64,000 bases of DNA, from positions 310,001-374,000 of the forward strand of contig NZ_JAANCM010000003.1 of NCBI RefSeq assembly GCF_011603255.1, read 5' to 3'. The notes beneath the pieces are model-generated. The model was not told where the DNA came from, ran no database searches, and saw nothing but the letters and a program-made list of their open reading frames with translations. How positions within the stretch are numbered: position 1 is the stretch's first letter; each line of letters opens with the position of its first letter. Source of the stretch: Ferranicluibacter rubi (GTDB lineage Bacteria; Pseudomonadota; Alphaproteobacteria; Rhizobiales; Rhizobiaceae). The position numbers and the translations under genes are program-made. Below are positions 7,014 through 15,546 of this stretch, piece by piece.

Positions 7014-9014
7014 TCAGCGCCGATAGGAGACCTCGATCATCGCATGCCCATCCATACGCGGCAGCGTAAAATGGACGATGCCGTCCGCTTCCGTGAAGGA
7101 GAGATCATCGCCGTCCGGCACGCTGCGGACCGTGGATACCGGCCTTACGGTCTTCAGCGAAACGGCGATGTCGAACAGCGGCGTGATGTCCTGGATCGGC
7201 TGGATATTGGCCTCCCAGAGCTGGCCGCGCAGCGCGGGCGTCGCGTGCAGCAAATGGATGACGTCGCGCGCCTGTTCCGGCTGATGGCGCACGGTCACCC
7301 GGCCGGCACGCGGCAGGCTGGTCGAGATCAGCCTGCCGTCGCCAAGCGCAAAGGCGATGGCGCTCTCGGCCATTTCCAGCATGCGCACCGCGCCCACCTG
7401 ATGGTAGATGCTGAAGACCGGATGGGCGAGATAAACGAAATTGCCTTTCTGCACGCCCGCCTGATAGGCCGAGGCTTCCGGGCGGCTGGGCGCATGGATG
7501 TGGCCTGAGAAATGTCGCGGCGTGCGGTCGAAATAGGGCTCGTGGACCGCGCCGAGCGACAGGCCGTCCGTTACCGTGATCCGCTCGGACGGCTGATACA
7601 TGAACATCGGCTGGTCGATACCGTCAGCCTGCAGCGGCGCGATCGGCAGGAGATAGTCGCCGCCCGTCATCGGCGATGTCCCGTGCCAGCGGGCGCCGAG
7701 ATCGAACACGAAGCCGCGTTCCGGATCGACGCCGCTGCGCCCGGTCAGGAGCACCTTGCCGCCATTGGCCGCATAGTGCTCAATGCGCACCCGGAGAACA
7801 TCGTCCACCGGAACGGCGTCGGGCAGGATCAGCAGCCGGTAGGACGAGAAATCGCTGTCGAGATCGAGCACGTCGAAGGTCAGGCCCGCCTCCAGCAGGA
7901 TGCGGGACGCGCCGTCATCCGCGACGCTGTCGCGATCCGACCCACCGCCGGCGGCCGGCGTTTCCACCGACTGGAGCGAAAGCAGACCGATATCCGCGCG
8001 GTTGACCGAACCGAGGCACCAGGGTTCGCGCTCTTCCACGAAGCGATAGGCCGGCGCAATGATCGCCATCGTGGAGGGATCGAGCGCGCCGGTCGGGTGG
8101 AGATGATCACCGATCGAGCACCGCGCGCCGTGCGCAAGCATCGCGCCGCATTCATAGACCAGAGCCTCCGGCCGCTTGTAGCCGCCGACCTCGCCCCAGG
8201 TGAAATGGAACTTGCCCGTCATGCCGAGAAAGTCGAAGCCGATGGGATCGACATAGCGCGCGCTCAAGGGGAAATGATCGTAACCCCAGCCGGCCGTCGG
8301 CAGGGATTCCAGCTCCAGATGGCTGTAGAACTGGCGGTAATGCTTGCGCTGGCCGCGCCGGACATGGCCGGAGTTGAAGAACAGCGGCATGGCGGGATCG
8401 TGCCGCCGCACGGCCGCCTTCACAGCCTCGTAATAGGCCTCCGTGGAGCGATCGAGGAAGGTTTCCCGGTCGGCGGGGCGGGTCCAGTCGAGCCCGAGCG
8501 CATCCATTTTCGCACGTGCCGCGGTGGAGACGGTCGGCATCTGAAAGGAGATGTCGAGAAAGATGCCGTCGCCGTCGCCGTAAAGGCGCATGACCTCCTC
8601 CACCTGACGGCAGAGATAGTCGAGATAGGGGGTGGAGAAATCGAGAAAAGCCCAGCCGGTCGGCTCGTTGCGCGATTGTGGCAGCGTGCCGTCCGGCGAA
8701 ACGATACGCCATTCGGGATGCGTCTGCGCGGCATGCTCGTCCCAGGCAGCCGAGAGATAGACCGGCGCCTTGATGCCGACGGAATGCAGCGCGTCGATCT
8801 GCCCGCGCAGGAGGTCGAAGCCGAGGCCCGGATGCATCCGACCGATCTCTGTCGGGTGATAGGACAGGCCATGATGGCATTTCGAGAACAGCGTGACCGA
8901 ATCCACATGCGCCGCCCGGTAGGTGCTGGCAAAGGCCGTCGCATCGAAGCGGGATCCGACGCCGTCGATGAGGGGAGATGTGTGGAAGTCGAGATGGATC
9001 TGGCGAAAGCGCAT
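7014..9014 (-). CDS. GHL6 / beta-galactosidase-trimerisation glycoside hydrolase, candidate GH151 alpha-L-fucosidase
   Basis: 666-residue intracellular glycosidase (no signal peptide). The N-terminal two-fifths is a TIM-barrel of the 'hypothetical glycosyl hydrolase 6' type, opening 'RQIHLDFHTSPLIDGVG' and including 'LFSKCHHGLSYHPTE', 'GDGDGIFLDISFQMP' and 'PLFFNSGHV'. A flavodoxin-like domain related to the GH42 trimerisation domain follows ('YRLLILPDAVPVDDVLR', 'GGKVLLTGRSG'), and a beta-rich tail ends the protein. This architecture is that of CAZy family GH151, whose characterised members are alpha-L-fucosidases; substrate assignment here is inference. It is last in a CUT1 transporter operon, fitting hydrolysis of an imported oligosaccharide. 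Confidence 0.7.
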   Translation of the reverse strand: MRFRQIHLDFHTSPLIDGVGSRFDATAFASTYRAAHVDSVTLFSKCHHGLSYHPTEIGRMHPGLGFDLLRGQIDALHSVGIKAPVYLSAAWDEHAAQTHPEWRIVSPDGTLPQSRNEPTGWAFLDFSTPYLDYLCRQVEEVMRLYGDGDGIFLDISFQMPTVSTAARAKMDALGLDWTRPADRETFLDRSTEAYYEAVKAAVRRHDPAMPLFFNSGHVRRGQRKHYRQFYSHLELESLPTAGWGYDHFPLSARYVDPIGFDFLGMTGKFHFTWGEVGGYKRPEALVYECGAMLAHGARCSIGDHLHPTGALDPSTMAIIAPAYRFVEEREPWCLGSVNRADIGLLSLQSVETPAAGGGSDRDSVADDGASRILLEAGLTFDVLDLDSDFSSYRLLILPDAVPVDDVLRVRIEHYAANGGKVLLTGRSGVDPERGFVFDLGARWHGTSPMTGGDYLLPIAPLQADGIDQPMFMYQPSERITVTDGLSLGAVHEPYFDRTPRHFSGHIHAPSRPEASAYQAGVQKGNFVYLAHPVFSIYHQVGAVRMLEMAESAIAFALGDGRLISTSLPRAGRVTVRHQPEQARDVIHLLHATPALRGQLWEANIQPIQDITPLFDIAVSLKTVRPVSTVRSVPDGDDLSFTEADGIVHFTLPRMDGHAMIEVSYRR

Positions 9015-9070
9015 GGGGCCTCGATGGCTTGAATGTGTGTGGGGGGAACGGCGGTGGCTTTCCGCGCGGC

Positions 9071-10207
9071 TCAGGAGGAAACGGGTGGAAACCGCAGCGT
9101 CTCTCCGTTGCGGTCGAACAGGTAGAAGGCGGCGGGATCGATCGACAGCGTCAGCGGATCGCCCGGCCGCAGCATCACCTGGCTTGAGCGATGGGCGGCG
9201 AGATAACCGTCCTGCGACTCGGAATCGAATGTTCGCAGGTTCCCCGCATCGGCATAGATCAGCGTTTCCCGGCCAAGGCTTTCCACCACCGCCACGCGGG
9301 CGGGAACGGCGATCTGGCCGGGTGCGCCAGTGCCGAACGTCTCGGCACGTAAACCCAGCGTAACAACGTCGCCCACGGCCGGCACATCCGCATCCGGCTC
9401 GATCTGAAGCTGGATCGGCATCGTCAGCCCTTCGGCCATAATCGTCACAGTCCGCCCGCCGGCAGCAACGATCCGGCCCTTGATGAAGTTCATGCGCGGA
9501 GAACCGAGAAAGCCGGCGACGAAGCGGTTTCGCGGGCGATTGTAAAGATCGAGCGGCGAGCCGACCTGTTCGATCAGGCCGGCATTCATCACCACGATCC
9601 GCGTCGCCATGGTCATGGCCTCCGTCTGGTCGTGGGTCACATAGACCATCGTCGCCTTGAGCTCGGCATGCAGCCGGCCAAGCTCGACGCGCATCTGCGA
9701 GCGCAAGGCCGCATCGAGGTTCGACAGGGGTTCGTCGAACAGGAACACGTCGGGCGCGCGGGTAATGGCGCGGCCGATGGCGACACGCTGTTTCTGCCCG
9801 CCGGACAGTTGCTTGGGCGTCTTGTGAAGATGCTCCTCGATCCGCAGGATTTTTGCGGCTTTCGCCACGGCGGCGGCGATTTCCGTCTTCGGCCGGCCAG
9901 CCATCTTCAGGGCGAACCCCATGTTCTCGGCCACCGTCATATGCGGATAGAGCGCATAGTTCTGAAACACCATGGCCACGCCACGGTCCGACGGCTCGGC
10001 ATGGGTGATGTCGCGACCGTCGATGCGGATGGCACCGGAGGTGATCGTCTCGAGCCCGGCGATGGAACGCAGCAAAGTGGATTTGCCGCAGCCGGACGGG
10101 CCGACCATGACGATGAACTCGCCGGGTTCGGCGGTGAAGCTCACGCCCTTGATGGCGGTGAAACTGTCATAGGATTTGACGACGGTGTCGATCTGCAGGC
10201 TGGGCAT
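9071..10207 (-). CDS. CUT1 sugar ABC transporter, ATP-binding protein (MalK/UgpC type)
   Basis: 378-residue ATPase that energises the two permeases encoded just upstream. Walker A 'GPSGCGKST' is at about 37-45, the ABC signature 'LSGGQKQR' at 134-141, Walker B 'VFLFDEPLSNLD' follows, and the switch histidine is in 'VYVTHDQTEAMT'. The C-terminal TOBE/regulatory domain (about 240-378) ends with 'DPAAFYLFDRNGETL'. The start codon has AGGA seven bases upstream. It sits 10 bases after the permease gene and 56 bases before the glycosidase gene, so all five genes are one operon. Confidence 0.93.
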   Translation of the reverse strand: MPSLQIDTVVKSYDSFTAIKGVSFTAEPGEFIVMVGPSGCGKSTLLRSIAGLETITSGAIRIDGRDITHAEPSDRGVAMVFQNYALYPHMTVAENMGFALKMAGRPKTEIAAAVAKAAKILRIEEHLHKTPKQLSGGQKQRVAIGRAITRAPDVFLFDEPLSNLDAALRSQMRVELGRLHAELKATMVYVTHDQTEAMTMATRIVVMNAGLIEQVGSPLDLYNRPRNRFVAGFLGSPRMNFIKGRIVAAGGRTVTIMAEGLTMPIQLQIEPDADVPAVGDVVTLGLRAETFGTGAPGQIAVPARVAVVESLGRETLIYADAGNLRTFDSESQDGYLAAHRSSQVMLRPGDPLTLSIDPAAFYLFDRNGETLRFPPVSS

Positions 10208-10216
10208 GAGGCGATC

Positions 10217-11038
10217 CTATTTTCCGAGACCGGACATCGAGCGGACGAAATGACGCTGGGCGGCCACGAAGACGATCAGCAGCGGAACGGTGGCGATGGC
10301 GAGGCCGGCCATCAGCGCCGGCCAGTCCGCGCTGTACTGGCCGATCAGCCCGTAGATACCCACAGGCAGAGTGCGCACCCTCGTTTCGGTGAGCAGCATC
10401 AGGGCGAGAATAAATTCGTTCCAGTTGAACACCGCCTGGAAGATCGCCGCACTGGCGACGACCGGGCCGGACAGCGGCAGCACAATGCGCCAGAACACCT
10501 GGAACCGGCTGCATCCATCGAGCCGCGCCGCTTCTTCCAGTTCGCGCGGGAACTCCAGAAAGAACGCGTAGAACAGCATGGTGGTGAACGGGATGCCGTA
10601 GGCGGCATAGGGAATGACGATGGCGATCTGCGAATTGAGCAGCCCGGCGGCGGAGACGAGCTGGTAGAGCGGCACGAGAACGCTCTGCACCGGCACGGCG
10701 AAGCCCGCGACGATCAGGAGGTACAACGCCTGCATCCGCCGCGACGATGCGCGCGCCAGAACATAGGCGGCGAGCGCGCTGACCACGACGATCAGCGTGA
10801 CGGACAGCGCGGTGACGACCACCGAATTGAACAGGAAGCCGCCGATGCCGATGCCCCAAGCCCGCTCGAAGGCGGCAAAGCTCAGGGTTCTCGGCAGGCC
10901 GAGCGGCCGGGTAAAGATGTCTGCCTGCGACTTGAAGGCGGCGACGAACATCAGGCAGAGCGGCGCCAGCACGAACAGCGTCCAGACGGACATGACGAGG
11001 TGAAGGCCGATCGATACGAGACGATAGCGGGAGGTCAT
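10217..11038 (-). CDS. CUT1 sugar ABC transporter permease (MalG type)
   Basis: 273-residue inner-membrane protein with about six hydrophobic helices and the cytoplasmic EAA loop 'EEAARLDGCSRFQVFWRIV' that docks onto the ATPase. The ATG at 11038 gives the usual short MalG-type N-terminus ('TSRYRLVSIGLHLVMSVW'). A longer frame to 11134 would add an out-of-family Cys-rich leader overlapping the upstream permease, so it was not used. It lies 13 bases after the partner permease gene. Confidence 0.9.
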   Translation of the reverse strand: MTSRYRLVSIGLHLVMSVWTLFVLAPLCLMFVAAFKSQADIFTRPLGLPRTLSFAAFERAWGIGIGGFLFNSVVVTALSVTLIVVVSALAAYVLARASSRRMQALYLLIVAGFAVPVQSVLVPLYQLVSAAGLLNSQIAIVIPYAAYGIPFTTMLFYAFFLEFPRELEEAARLDGCSRFQVFWRIVLPLSGPVVASAAIFQAVFNWNEFILALMLLTETRVRTLPVGIYGLIGQYSADWPALMAGLAIATVPLLIVFVAAQRHFVRSMSGLGK

Positions 11039-11051
11039 GGATGCATCTCCC

Positions 11052-11954
11052 TCATGCCTTGCGCGACAGGCGCAGTTGCAGCCAGCCGAACAGGACGGCA
11101 ATGGCCAGAAGCACCACCGACATCGCATTGGCATAGCCCATATTGCCGAGCCGGAAAGCCTGCAGATAGCTGTAGGTCCCCAGCACCTGCGTGGCGTTGG
11201 CCGGACCGCCGCCGGTGGTAACGAAAACGAGATCGAACACTTTCAGCCCTCCGACCACCGTGATCAGCGTGCCGACGATCAGCACGTTGCGGATGCCCGG
11301 CAGGGTGATGTAGCGAAAGGCGCGAAGCCCCTTGGCTCCGTCGAGCGCCGCGGCCTCGTAAAGCTCCTTCGGAATGCTTTGAAGACCAGCGAGAACGAGG
11401 ATCATCTGGAAGCCGACATTCTGCCACGCGGCGATCACCAGCAACATCCAGAGCGAGATCTGGGGATCGCCAAGCCAGCCGAGCTTCGGCGGGCGCATGC
11501 CCAGCGATTTGACGATGGCATTCAGCGGCCCGACATTCGGATCGAGAATGAGGATCCAGACGAAGGCGACCGCGATGGAGGACACCACCACCGGCATGAA
11601 GATGATGGTGCGGTAGATCGCGTTGCCGCGCCGGACGCCACGGTCGAGAATGGCGGCAAGGATCGTCCCCAGACCCACCTGCGTGATGGCCGAACCGACG
11701 ATCAGGAAGGCATTGTTGCGAAGGGCCGTCCAGAACACAGGGTCGCCGGCCGCCCGGACATAGTTTCCAAAGCCGACGAACACCCAGTTGCGCGAGGTAA
11801 TGGTGAATTCGAAGAAGGACCCCACGATCGCGTAGACGGCGGGCGCGAGAATGAAGAGGCTGACCAGGGCCAGCGCCGGAAGGAGCATAGCCCCGCTCAG
11901 CATGTCCCGCCGCCCACGCGGCGAAAGAGGCCCCTGTTGCGTCACATCTGTCAT
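11052..11954 (-). CDS. CUT1 sugar ABC transporter permease (MalF type)
   Basis: 300-residue inner-membrane permease with six predicted helices and the EAA motif 'YEAAALDGAKGLRAFRYI'. It begins at an ATG preceded by GGGAGG, 25 bases after the binding-protein gene. It pairs with the downstream MalG-type permease to form the channel. 'FVTTGGGPANATQVLG' is the typical periplasmic loop of the family. Starts further upstream would overlap the previous gene and give a basic leader not seen in the family. Confidence 0.9.
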   Translation of the reverse strand: MTDVTQQGPLSPRGRRDMLSGAMLLPALALVSLFILAPAVYAIVGSFFEFTITSRNWVFVGFGNYVRAAGDPVFWTALRNNAFLIVGSAITQVGLGTILAAILDRGVRRGNAIYRTIIFMPVVVSSIAVAFVWILILDPNVGPLNAIVKSLGMRPPKLGWLGDPQISLWMLLVIAAWQNVGFQMILVLAGLQSIPKELYEAAALDGAKGLRAFRYITLPGIRNVLIVGTLITVVGGLKVFDLVFVTTGGGPANATQVLGTYSYLQAFRLGNMGYANAMSVVLLAIAVLFGWLQLRLSRKA

Positions 11955-11979
11955 CGCGCGCTCCCTCCCCGCCTGCCGC

Positions 11980-13278
11980 TTACTTCGCCGGCAGCTTTGC
12001 CTGGGCGGCAAGGGCCGTCTGGCGGATCTGCGCCACGGCGTCTGCCGGCGTCACGGTGCGGTTGAGAACCTCGACCGTTGCGTTGAGATAGGCGTCGGCC
12101 ACGCTGGCCTCGAGCAGCACGTCCAGCACGTTGACCCCGCGGGTGAAGGTGCCCATGTCGGCCACGATCGCCTTGAACTGGGGCGTGGCGCCCGCCACGC
12201 TGTCGATCATCTTCGGGTTCGACGGCAGGAATTTCGTCAGCTCGGCGAACTTGGCGCCTTGTTCGGGCGATACGAGAAAGCTGATCCATTCGACAGCCTC
12301 CTTCGCGTGCTGCGTCTTGCTCGACACCTGGAAGCCCTCGGGCACCAGGAAGTTGGCACCGGCATCGCCCTTGCCGCCTTCGACGAGCGGCAGGCGGAAG
12401 AAGCCGTAATTGGTGAAGCCTGCCGCATCGAGCCCCGCCGTGCACCAGGTGCCGCAGAACTCCATCGGCGAGGCCTGCGTGGCAAACATCGCGTCCGCGA
12501 CGGTGTATTCGGTGGCGTTCGGCGCCTCCTCGAAGCAACCGGCGTCCTGCAGCTTGATCAGTTCCCCGAAGGCCTGCGCATAGCCCGGATCGGTAAACAG
12601 CGCATCCGCCGGTCGCGACAGATCGTAATCGCCCGCCGTGCCATCGACACCCATGACCCGCTCGTTCAGCATGGTCATCCAGTGGATCGCCTTCCAGCGC
12701 GTCTTGTTGCCAAGCGGCATGGGAACCGTGTCGGGATCGATGGCGCGCACCGCCTTGCAGACGCCGGCAAGCTCGCTCATCGTCTTCGGCAGGGCGATCT
12801 TGTTCGCCGCGAAATAGTCCTTGTTGTAGAAGACATATTTGCTGACCGCATCGGCCGCCGCGCCATAGAGCTTGCCGTCATACCGGAAGGCATCCAGCAG
12901 CCCCTCGCCCAGTTCCGTGCCGAAACCACCCTTGGCCATCGCGGCGTCGGTGATGTCGAGCGCCAGACCGTCGCGCACCAGCCGCTTGGCGGCATCGCCC
13001 GACCAGTTGAAGAACACATCCGGCGCGTCCGACCCGACCAGGGCCACGGGCAAACTCGTCTTGTAGGCGTCACCCGGAAAGGTCTGGTGCTCGATCGTGA
13101 TGCCCGGATGCGTTTTCTTGAACGCCTCCGCCGCCTGCGCGATGAATTCCGGATAGCCGGGGTTATCGAGCGTCCACATCTTCAGCGTAACGTCCTGCGC
13201 CAGAGCGGCCGGCACGGCGCACAGCAAGCCGGCGGCGAACGCCAGGAGATGAATGGGTCTTTCCAAAAACGTCTTCAT
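11980..13278 (-). CDS. CUT1 extracellular sugar-binding protein
   Basis: 432-residue periplasmic solute-binding protein (SBP family 1) and first gene of the operon. A Sec signal peptide occupies residues 1-28 ('LLAFAAGLLCAVPAALAQ'). The mature part shows the hallmarks of the family: 'LKMWTLDNPGYPEFIAQAA', 'PDVFFNWSGDAAKRLV', 'KYVFYNKDYF'. The substrate is likely an oligosaccharide or glycoside given the glycosidase at the operon end. The ATG has GGAG nine bases upstream. Transcription starts in the region shared with the divergent LacI regulator. Confidence 0.92.
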   Translation of the reverse strand: MKTFLERPIHLLAFAAGLLCAVPAALAQDVTLKMWTLDNPGYPEFIAQAAEAFKKTHPGITIEHQTFPGDAYKTSLPVALVGSDAPDVFFNWSGDAAKRLVRDGLALDITDAAMAKGGFGTELGEGLLDAFRYDGKLYGAAADAVSKYVFYNKDYFAANKIALPKTMSELAGVCKAVRAIDPDTVPMPLGNKTRWKAIHWMTMLNERVMGVDGTAGDYDLSRPADALFTDPGYAQAFGELIKLQDAGCFEEAPNATEYTVADAMFATQASPMEFCGTWCTAGLDAAGFTNYGFFRLPLVEGGKGDAGANFLVPEGFQVSSKTQHAKEAVEWISFLVSPEQGAKFAELTKFLPSNPKMIDSVAGATPQFKAIVADMGTFTRGVNVLDVLLEASVADAYLNATVEVLNRTVTPADAVAQIRQTALAAQAKLPAK

Positions 13279-13317
13279 GCTCGCTCCATGGCCGACATAG
13301 CGGTCTCACTTGATTGA

Positions 13318-13331
13318 TCGAACCGTTTCGA
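13318..13331. promoter_or_regulatory. Candidate LacI-family operator
   Basis: TCGAACCGTTTCGA is a 14-base imperfect palindrome (12 of 14 symmetric positions) with a central CG step, the usual form of LacI/GalR operators. It lies 40 bases upstream of the binding-protein start and within the divergent promoter region of the LacI gene. The half-site ATCGAAC recurs at 13368-13374 and 13389-13395. Confidence 0.55.
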
Positions 13332-13492
13332 CTACGAATTAAGCATGCCTAAATTAAGGGCGCAAGCATCGAACATCGATCAAAATAGATCGAACAAACA
13401 AAACTGCCTGAGCCTGATTCCGCAGACCCGACAACCGGCATTCCGGAGCGACCGCAGGAGCAGGCGAACCGGCTCGGCTAACGAGGTGACGC

Positions 13493-14506
13493 ATGGCAAC
13501 CATAAGGGACGTGGCAAAGAAGGCGGGCGTGGCCATCTCGACGGTCTCGCTCGCCATGAACGGTACCGGTCCGGTCAGCGCGGAAACGCTGAAGCGTGTG
13601 CTGGAAGCCAGCGAGGCGGTCGGCTACAAGCCCAACGTTCTGGCCCAGAGCTTGAAACGCGGACACAGCAAGCTGATCGGTCTCGTGCTCGGCGACATCG
13701 GCAACCCGTTTTTCAGCCGCCTGCTGCGCGTGGTCGACAGCATTCTGTCGGATACGGACCACATGGTGATCGTGGTGGAAACCGCCTCCCATGCCGAGCG
13801 GGAACGCGCGACGCTCGATCAGCTGCGGCGCCACCGGGTCGGCGGCATTCTGATGGCGCCGATGACCAACGACCCGAATTTCGCGGCGTTTCTGCGAAAG
13901 CTCGATATGCCGGTCGTCCTGATAGACCAGAACGTGGACGGCGCGAACCTCGATTTCGTCAGCTCGGACAACGCGCTGGCAACGACCATGCTGACGGAAT
14001 ATCTCATTCGCATGGGCCATCGTCGCATCGCGTTTATCGGTGGCGATCCCCGCCAGTGGACGGCGGCACTGCGACGCCAGGGCTTTCGCGATGCCATGGC
14101 GGCCTCCAGCCTGCCTGTCGAGCCCGCCATGGAGATCGTCGCGGATTTCAGCGGCGAGAAGGCCTATGATCAGGTCGTCCGCCTGTTGTCCCTGCCGCAG
14201 CGCCCGACGGCGCTGGTCACCGCCAGCAACCTCATGGCGCTGGGCGCCCTTCAGGCGATCAACGATCTCGGCTTCAGTTGCCCGCAGGAGATTTCCTTGA
14301 CGGGCGTCGATGACGTGCCCTGGAGCAATGTCTTAAAACCACGGCTGACCATCGCCGCGCAACCGGTCGAGGAACTGGCCCGGGTCGCCGCCAACTTCCT
14401 CATCGAGCGCATGACGCACCGCGGCGGCGTCAGCCTTCCCCCGCGCACCCACATCGCCATCCCGAAACTCGTCATCGGCACCTCCTGCGCTCCGCCAAAC
14501 ACCTAG
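13493..14506 (+). CDS. LacI-family transcriptional regulator
   Basis: 337-residue repressor with an N-terminal LacI helix-turn-helix ('TIRDVAKKAGVAISTVS', residues 3-19) and hinge helix ('PNVLAQSLKRG'). A periplasmic-binding-protein-like effector domain follows ('IGLVLGDIGNPFFSRLL', 'GHRRIAFIGGDPRQ', 'LTGVDDVPWSNVLKP'). It is divergently transcribed from the CUT1/glycosidase operon, so it most likely represses that operon and itself until the sugar ligand binds. The ATG has GAGG six bases upstream. The effector is unknown. Confidence 0.93.
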   Translation: MATIRDVAKKAGVAISTVSLAMNGTGPVSAETLKRVLEASEAVGYKPNVLAQSLKRGHSKLIGLVLGDIGNPFFSRLLRVVDSILSDTDHMVIVVETASHAERERATLDQLRRHRVGGILMAPMTNDPNFAAFLRKLDMPVVLIDQNVDGANLDFVSSDNALATTMLTEYLIRMGHRRIAFIGGDPRQWTAALRRQGFRDAMAASSLPVEPAMEIVADFSGEKAYDQVVRLLSLPQRPTALVTASNLMALGALQAINDLGFSCPQEISLTGVDDVPWSNVLKPRLTIAAQPVEELARVAANFLIERMTHRGGVSLPPRTHIAIPKLVIGTSCAPPNT

Positions 14507-14583
14507 CGGCATGCCAAAGGCCCGGTATTCGCGGTGCATTCCGAGAAATGGTTCGGTCGTCCAACCTCCAAGCGCCGGCGGCG

Positions 14584-15366
14584 TCAGGACATGATGAGGC
14601 CGCCATCGACGTTGATGGTCTGCCCGGTGATGTAGGCGGCGTCGTCGCTCGCAAGGAAGGTGACGAGACCGGCGACGTCCTCGCCGGAGCCGGCGCGTTT
14701 CATCGGAATGCCTTCGACCCACTCCTTCATCAGTTCGCCGGGCGCATAGGTGCCGAGCAGCTTGCCCCAAGCCTCGTCGTTATAGGCCCACATATCGGTC
14801 TCGATGATGCCGGGGCAGAAGGCGTTGACGGTGATGCGGTCGGTCGCGACCTCCTTGGCAAGGCTCTGGGTGATGCCGACGACGCCCATCTTGGAGGCGG
14901 CGTAATGCGGGGTGTAGATGAAGCCGTCGCGCGCCTGGCCCGAGGCCGTGTTGATGATGCGGCCGCCACAGCCGTGCCTGCGCATGCGGGCGATGGCTTC
15001 CTGGGCGCAGAGGAACACGCCCTTGGTGTTGACGGCCATCACCTTGTCCCAGTCGTCTTCCGAAAGGTCCTCGACGCGGGCAATCGTGATCACGCCGGCA
15101 TTCTGGATGGACACGTCGACCGACCCGAACGCAGCCTCGGCCGCATCGTAGAGGGCGATGACGCTCGCCTTGCTGGTGACGTCGCCGACGAAGGAGATGG
15201 CCTTGCCGCCCGCCTTGACGATTTCCTCGGCGACGCCGTGCACGCGGTCTTCATTCGCCGAAACGACGAGATTCGCGCCCTCGCGAGCGAAGCGGGCAGC
15301 GATCGCCGCACCGATGCCGCGGCTTGCGCCTGTGATCACGACCGTCTTGTTGTCGAAACGCTTCAT
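14584..15366 (-). CDS. Short-chain dehydrogenase/reductase (polyol dehydrogenase-like)
   Basis: 260-residue classical SDR. The NAD(P)-binding 'TGASRGIG' is at 11-18, 'NAGV' near 90, the catalytic Ser in 'NTASGQARDG' and the 'YAASK' Tyr/Lys pair near 156-160. The C-terminus 'TGQTINVDGGLIM' is typical of sugar-alcohol and 3-oxoacyl-type SDRs. It has a strong GGAGGATTCC ribosome site. It lies downstream of a factor-independent terminator that separates it from the next SDR, so it is either a read-through distal gene of the CUT2 operon or a separate unit. A role oxidising a polyol or ketose is inferred from neighbours. Confidence 0.88.
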   Translation of the reverse strand: MKRFDNKTVVITGASRGIGAAIAARFAREGANLVVSANEDRVHGVAEEIVKAGGKAISFVGDVTSKASVIALYDAAEAAFGSVDVSIQNAGVITIARVEDLSEDDWDKVMAVNTKGVFLCAQEAIARMRRHGCGGRIINTASGQARDGFIYTPHYAASKMGVVGITQSLAKEVATDRITVNAFCPGIIETDMWAYNDEAWGKLLGTYAPGELMKEWVEGIPMKRAGSGEDVAGLVTFLASDDAAYITGQTINVDGGLIMS

Positions 15367-15448
15367 GGAATCCTCCTCCGTATGAACTTCGCGCCCGGTT
15401 CGTCCGCGCGCTTCTCCCCCCACCCGCCAGACCGACCGCCTGCGCATG

Positions 15449-15492
15449 AAAAAAGCGGATCGCGCGGCAACGTCGCTTGACGCACGATCCGC
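15449..15492 (-). terminator. Factor-independent terminator after SDR gene
   Basis: On the minus strand GCGGATCGTGCG (15492-15481) pairs with CGCGCGATCCGC (15466-15455) with one G-U wobble across a 14-base loop, followed at once by six T residues (15454-15449). This is the clearest intrinsic terminator in the window. It sits between two SDR genes that would otherwise look like one operon. Confidence 0.8.
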
Positions 15493-15546
15493 CCGCGGTC
15501 TCGTCAGGGAGGTGCCGAAACCGCTGTTTTACCTACCGACCGGCTG

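Noticed and set aside
9632-11221. 529-codon open frame on the plus strand
   Set aside because: Antisense to the CUT1 ATPase and permease genes, which are well supported; His/Asp/Gly/Arg-rich shadow product.
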